Assembly: GCF_016598475.1 (NCBI RefSeq)
Contig: NZ_JAEMUX010000034.1
Coordinates: 1-64,000, forward strand
Direction of reading: 5' to 3'
DNA: 64,000 bases
From: Streptomyces adelaidensis
Lineage (GTDB): Bacteria > Actinomycetota > Actinomycetes > Streptomycetales > Streptomycetaceae
Position numbers and translations under genes: made by a program. The notes beneath the pieces are model-generated. The model saw nothing but the letters and a program-made list of their open reading frames with translations, made no database searches and was not told where the DNA came from. This document shows, piece after piece, positions 60,866 to 64,000 of the stretch (positions are counted from its first letter, which is position 1; each line of letters starts with the position of its first letter).

Positions 60866-62395
60866 TCAGTTGGTGATCTCGACCTTTCCGTTGTCGCCGG
60901 GCCGCGCCGGCTGCTCCGCCACCGTGGCGTCGCGCCGCGAAAGGCCCTTCAGGAGTTCCGCGAGGTCGACTCCGGTGGTGGAGTTGAGGAGTTCGAGACC
61001 CTGGGTGACGTTGTCGGCGACCGCGCGCGGGATACGGGAGACGCCGTCGGTGGAGATCACGGTGATCTTGTCCACCGCGGCGAGCGGCTCGGCCGCCTTG
61101 GCGACGACCTGGGGCAGCACCTCGACGAGCATCTGCAGAACCGCCGCGTCACCGTACTGCCCGAAGGCGTCGGCCTTCTGCCGCATCGCCTCGGCCTCGG
61201 CCGCGCCCTTCGCACCGATGGCCGCCGCCTCCGCCTCGCCCTCCAGCCGGACCGCCTCCGCGATCGCCACACGCCGCGCCCGCTCGGACTCGCCCTGCTT
61301 GAGCCCCTCGACGGCCTCGGCCTCCGCCAGCGCGGTACGCCGCTGCCGCTCACCCTCACCGGTCAGCCGGGACCGCTCGGCCTCCGCCTGCGCGGCGGCG
61401 ATCTCGGCCAGCCGCTCGGCCTCGGCCTGCTTGACCCGCGCGACCCGCCGGGCCTCGGCCTCCTGCTCGGCGGCGTACCGCTGGGCGTCGGCGGGCTTGC
61501 GCACCTCGGTGTCGAGCTGACGGTCCTTCAGTGCCGCCTGACGCTCGGCGACCTTCTCCTGCTCGGCGAGGATGTCCTGCTTGCGGGCGGCCTCGGCGAG
61601 CGGTCCGGCCGCGTCCGCCCGGGCCGCCGCCGTGTCCGTCTCGGCCTTGATCTCGGCCTGCTTGAGGGCGAACGTCCGCTGCGCGACGGCGATCTCCTCC
61701 TCCGCCTTCAGCCGGGCCTGCTCGGCGGCCCGCCGGGCCACCGCCTCGGCGATGTCCGCCTCCTGCTTGGCGCGGGCCGCCTCCGGACGGCCGAGGTCCT
61801 CCAGGTAGGAGCCCTCGGTGGTGATGTCCTGGATCTGGAAGGCGTCCAGCACCAGGCCCTGCCCGGAGAGGCTGGCCTCCGCCTCCTCGGCGACCTGACC
61901 GGCGAACGCGGCCCGGTCCCGGATGACGTCCTCCACCGACATCCGGCCCACGATGGCCCGCAGCGCGCCCGACAGCACCTCCTGGGTGAAGCCGACGATG
62001 CCGTCCTGCTGCATCAGGAACCGCTGGGCGGCGGCGCGGATCGAGTCCTCGGTGCCGCCGACCTTGACGATGGCGACGCCTTCGAGGTTGGCCTTGATCC
62101 CGCGCAACGTGACCGCGCCGCGCACCGCCACCGGGATGTGCCGCGACGACAGGTCCAGGGTGAACCGCTGCTGCACGAACGGCACGACGAACACCCCGCC
62201 GCCGACCACGACCTTCTGCCCGCTGTTGTCGGTGAACACCCGCCCGGTCTCCGGGTCGGTGGACTGCTTGCCACGCCGCCCGGTGACGATGAACGCCTCA
62301 CTGGGCCCGGCCACCTTGTAACGGGTGACCACGACAAGTGCCAGCAGCACCAGGAGTACGACGACTCCCACCACCGCGAGAACGACAGGACTCAT
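60866..62395 (-). CDS. flotillin-like SPFH-domain membrane protein
   Basis: A 509-residue protein: an N-terminal membrane anchor (VVLAVVGVVVLLVLLALVVV), an SPFH domain (about 30-210; VPFVQQRFTLDLSSRHIPVA, LVLDAFQIQDITTEG), then a long Glu/Ala-rich coiled coil (about 215-420) with repeated QAEAER-type heptads and a flotillin C-terminus. It should form large oligomers at membrane microdomains. An NfeD-type gene lies upstream in the same direction, the partner commonly found next to flotillins. The ATG at 62395 is preceded by a long purine tract. Confidence 0.92.
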   Translation of the reverse strand: MSPVVLAVVGVVVLLVLLALVVVTRYKVAGPSEAFIVTGRRGKQSTDPETGRVFTDNSGQKVVVGGGVFVVPFVQQRFTLDLSSRHIPVAVRGAVTLRGIKANLEGVAIVKVGGTEDSIRAAAQRFLMQQDGIVGFTQEVLSGALRAIVGRMSVEDVIRDRAAFAGQVAEEAEASLSGQGLVLDAFQIQDITTEGSYLEDLGRPEAARAKQEADIAEAVARRAAEQARLKAEEEIAVAQRTFALKQAEIKAETDTAAARADAAGPLAEAARKQDILAEQEKVAERQAALKDRQLDTEVRKPADAQRYAAEQEAEARRVARVKQAEAERLAEIAAAQAEAERSRLTGEGERQRRTALAEAEAVEGLKQGESERARRVAIAEAVRLEGEAEAAAIGAKGAAEAEAMRQKADAFGQYGDAAVLQMLVEVLPQVVAKAAEPLAAVDKITVISTDGVSRIPRAVADNVTQGLELLNSTTGVDLAELLKGLSRRDATVAEQPARPGDNGKVEITN

Positions 62396-62413
62396 GACAA
62401 ACGCCCCCGAATC

Positions 62414-62522
62414 ACGTACGAGAAAGGAAATGCGAGAAGGAAAGAAAGCAAAGGAAAGAAAGGGAAGGGAAGGGAAGGGAAGGGAAGAACGAGAAAGATA
62501 AAGAAAGGAGCGGGAAAGGAGC
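62414..62522. repeat. polypurine tract with five GGGAA repeats
   Basis: Over about 110 bp the plus strand is almost all purine. Five tandem GGGAA units span 62462-62486. It separates the NfeD-type and flotillin genes, so it is transcribed as a C/T-rich leader. It has the composition for triplex or G-quadruplex formation. Confidence 0.8.
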
Positions 62523-62525
62523 GGC

Positions 62526-63035
62526 TCAGCGGTCCACAGGTCGCACCACTACCGACGTCGCGGTCGGCGCCGCCTCCACCCACACCTCCGTGCCGCGCGC
62601 CACCGGCACCGCGCTGCGCGCGGCGAACTTCACCGGCTGCCCCGCGAGCCGGAGCAGCACCTCACCGAATCCGTCGGCTGGGATGGCCGTCACCACGTTG
62701 CCCGACGTGCCCACCAGGTCGTCCCGACGTGGCGCGACGGCCGTCCGGTCGAGCAGCAGGGCCCGGCTGAAGCGGTACGTCAGCCAGGCCGTGGCGGCCC
62801 CGAGGGCCGCACCGCATCCGGTGGCGAGGGCCGGACCCGCGTCCAGCACCTCGGTCGCGAGGACACCGCCGAAGCCGGTCGCCGCCACGAATCCGGCGAC
62901 GACCGGCAGCGACAGCCCCCCGTCGAGGACACCGTCCAACGCACCGCCGAACGCACTGTCCAGCACCCCGTCGAAGAGCAGCGACAGGGCGAGCAGCACG
63001 ACCCCCGTGATGCCGATTCCGAGAAACCAGGTCAT
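62526..63035 (-). CDS. NfeD-like membrane protein
   Basis: A 169-residue protein with three or four hydrophobic helices (WFLGIGITGVVLLALSLLF; LPVVAGFVAATGFGGVLA) and a C-terminal OB-fold (LVGTSGNVVTAIPADGFGEV, RGTEVWVEAAPTATSVVV). This is the YuaF/YqiJ-type short NfeD that accompanies flotillins. The ATG at 63035 gives a normal start. It is first of the NfeD-flotillin pair, 130 bp upstream of the flotillin start. Confidence 0.85.
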   Translation of the reverse strand: MTWFLGIGITGVVLLALSLLFDGVLDSAFGGALDGVLDGGLSLPVVAGFVAATGFGGVLATEVLDAGPALATGCGAALGAATAWLTYRFSRALLLDRTAVAPRRDDLVGTSGNVVTAIPADGFGEVLLRLAGQPVKFAARSAVPVARGTEVWVEAAPTATSVVVRPVDR

Positions 63036-63172
63036 CCGCGCCGTCCCCCTCTCCCCCGTCGCCGCTCTCCGGCTCACCGGAATCCTCACACGGGGAGGGG
63101 GACCGGTTCATTGCCGTGTCCCGGCAATGTTCAAGCGCTTTCCCTGCCGACTCGCCGTCCCCCTCTTCCTCC

Positions 63173-63397
63173 TCAGGCCGCGACCTGACGCACGACCTCC
63201 GCGACCTCGTATCCCGCCTCGGTGATGGCCGCGCGTACGGCCGCGTCGTCGACCGTCTCCCCGCGTACGACGACCAGGCCGGCCCGGACGTCGACATCGA
63301 CCTCGGTGATGCCGGCCACCGCCACGACCTCTTCGGTGACGCTCGCGGCACAGTGGCCGCAGCTCAGGCCGGACACCGTGAAGTACTTCTCGGCCAT
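63173..63397 (-). CDS. heavy-metal-associated (HMA) domain protein, CopZ-like
   Basis: A 74-residue single HMA domain: GLSCGHCAASV with the CxxC metal site, then AVAGITEVDVDVRAG and AAITEAGYEV. It is a copper chaperone type protein carrying Cu(I) to a P-type ATPase or a repressor. The ATG at 63397 has AGGAG 8 bp upstream. No ATPase gene lies next to it in the window. Confidence 0.92.
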   Translation of the reverse strand: MAEKYFTVSGLSCGHCAASVTEEVVAVAGITEVDVDVRAGLVVVRGETVDDAAVRAAITEAGYEVAEVVRQVAA

Positions 63398-63599
63398 GAT
63401 GATCGCTCCTGTCCTCGGTCGGCCCGGTGACTGTGCGCTCGGGGGCGCGGGCCGCGTGGCACGGGGTACGGGGAGCGGCCCCAGGGTGTTCAGCGGCCGT
63501 AGTACGTGACCCCCACACACATCAAGGTCACCCAGAGGAGTGCAAGGTCACAGCCGTGCCCTCTGCTGCTCCTTTGTGTCTCTGTCCTAGCATCCGAGC

Positions 63600-64000
63600 A
63601 TGACGGTCCTGCCTGACGACGGGCTTGAGCTGGCCGCCGAGTTCCCTGACGCGACCCATGACCAGTGGCAGAGCCTCGTTGCGGGCGTACTGCGCAAGTC
63701 GGGCAAAGACGTCGAGGGTGCTCAGGCCGAGGAAGCCCTGTCCACCGCGCTGGAGGACGGGCTGCGCACCCGACCTCTTTACACCGCGCACGACACCGCG
63801 CCCCCGCCGGGTCACCCCGGGTTCGCGCCCTTCGTACGAGGAGGCCGGGCCACGGGCAACACCGTCGGCGGCTGGGACGTACGGCAACGGCACACGGCGG
63901 CGGACGGCGCCGCCGTGCTGGCCGACCTGGAGAACGGCGTCACCTCCCTGTGGCTGCTGCTCGGCGAGGACGGCATCCCCGTGTCGTCGCTCGGCCAGGT
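63600..64000 (+). CDS. mutA: methylmalonyl-CoA mutase small subunit, N-terminal part (runs off the window)
   Basis: The ATG at 63600 opens MTVLPDDGLELAAEFPD, followed by HDQWQSLVAGVLRKSGKD, ALEDGLRTRPLYTA and FAPFVRGGRATGNTVGGWDV. This is the N-terminus of the adenosylcobalamin-mutase small subunit (MutA) of actinomycetes, with the TRPLYT and GGWDVRQRH signatures. The frame is open to the end of the window. It isomerises succinyl-CoA and methylmalonyl-CoA together with MutB. Direct repeats CAAGGTCAC lie in the leader (63524 and 63543). Confidence 0.9.
   Translation, partial: MTVLPDDGLELAAEFPDATHDQWQSLVAGVLRKSGKDVEGAQAEEALSTALEDGLRTRPLYTAHDTAPPPGHPGFAPFVRGGRATGNTVGGWDVRQRHTAADGAAVLADLENGVTSLWLLLGEDGIPVSSLGQ

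Noticed and set aside
60866..61520. A plus-strand Ser/Ala-rich frame opposite the flotillin
   Set aside because: It mirrors the Glu/Ala coiled-coil repeats of the flotillin gene; no independent evidence.
1..64000. CRISPR arrays, tRNA and rRNA genes
   Set aside because: No regularly spaced direct repeats and no cloverleaf with a GGTTCGA-type T-loop were found by eye on either strand; a tRNAscan and CRISPR-finder run would settle this.

Overview
The DNA is very GC-rich, has tightly packed genes that often overlap by ATGA or GTGA, and uses many GTG starts. The families present (F420-type LLM oxidoreductase, actinobacterial IS701/IS5/ISL3 elements, galactose-oxidase-like copper oxidase, DyP peroxidase, mutA) point to a Streptomyces-like actinomycete. 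The density of accessory functions and IS remnants suggests a chromosome arm or genomic island rather than the conserved core.

Layout. (1) 1-8 kb is a decayed, IS-rich border. It holds a frameshifted IS701-type transposase end, an in-frame transposase/alpha-galactosidase chimera, a PucR regulator coupled to an HSL-type hydrolase, remnants of a class II aldolase and a TetR regulator, a zinc alcohol dehydrogenase, an SDR gene split by an 870-bp IS5-type element with a 7-bp target duplication, and a 320-bp internally deleted ISL3-type element with a perfect 8-bp duplication. (2) 8-40 kb is a large catabolic cluster in several divergent operons: alcohol and aldehyde dehydrogenases, hydrolase, LLM oxidoreductase, three acyl-CoA dehydrogenases, crotonases, five SDRs, CoA transferase, thiolase, two amidohydrolases, P450 plus 3Fe-4S ferredoxin, a Baeyer-Villiger-type monooxygenase, nitronate-monooxygenase family protein, acyl-CoA ligase, CoA-ester lyase, MaoC hydratase, a ribose-type ABC importer and one FadR-type GntR regulator. 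A recurrent AT-rich element (core ATGMTWATGATTA) lies at every operon head, including the regulator's own promoter, so I infer one GntR regulon. The gene content fits uptake, hydroxylation, oxidation and ring opening of an alicyclic, probably terpenoid-like, compound followed by CoA-dependent beta-oxidation. (3) 40-41.4 kb is a junction with a truncated TauE/SafE gene and an unexplained stretch.

(4) 41.4-45.6 kb carries a secreted copper radical oxidase and, divergent from it, a DyP-type peroxidase fused to a bulb-type lectin domain; they form a plausible H2O2 producer/consumer pair. (5) 45.7-53.5 kb is a compact eight-gene operon (SAM methyltransferase, P450, acyl-CoA-dehydrogenase-fold flavoprotein without a catalytic glutamate, two related small proteins, a 3-dehydroquinate dehydratase/shikimate dehydrogenase fusion, a nitroreductase-family protein, and a membrane protein fused to a low-molecular-weight phosphatase). 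Two MFS transporters follow on the other strand. I do not recognise this cluster; it looks like specialised metabolism.

(6) 57-59 kb mixes a 3-hydroxyisobutyryl-CoA hydrolase gene with three truncated genes (DUF305, ABC ATPase TOBE end, acyl-CoA dehydrogenase end). (7) 59-64 kb returns to housekeeping-like content: a KefB-type antiporter, a flotillin/NfeD pair separated by a polypurine tract, a CopZ-like metallochaperone, and the start of mutA running off the window. No tRNA, rRNA or CRISPR array was seen.
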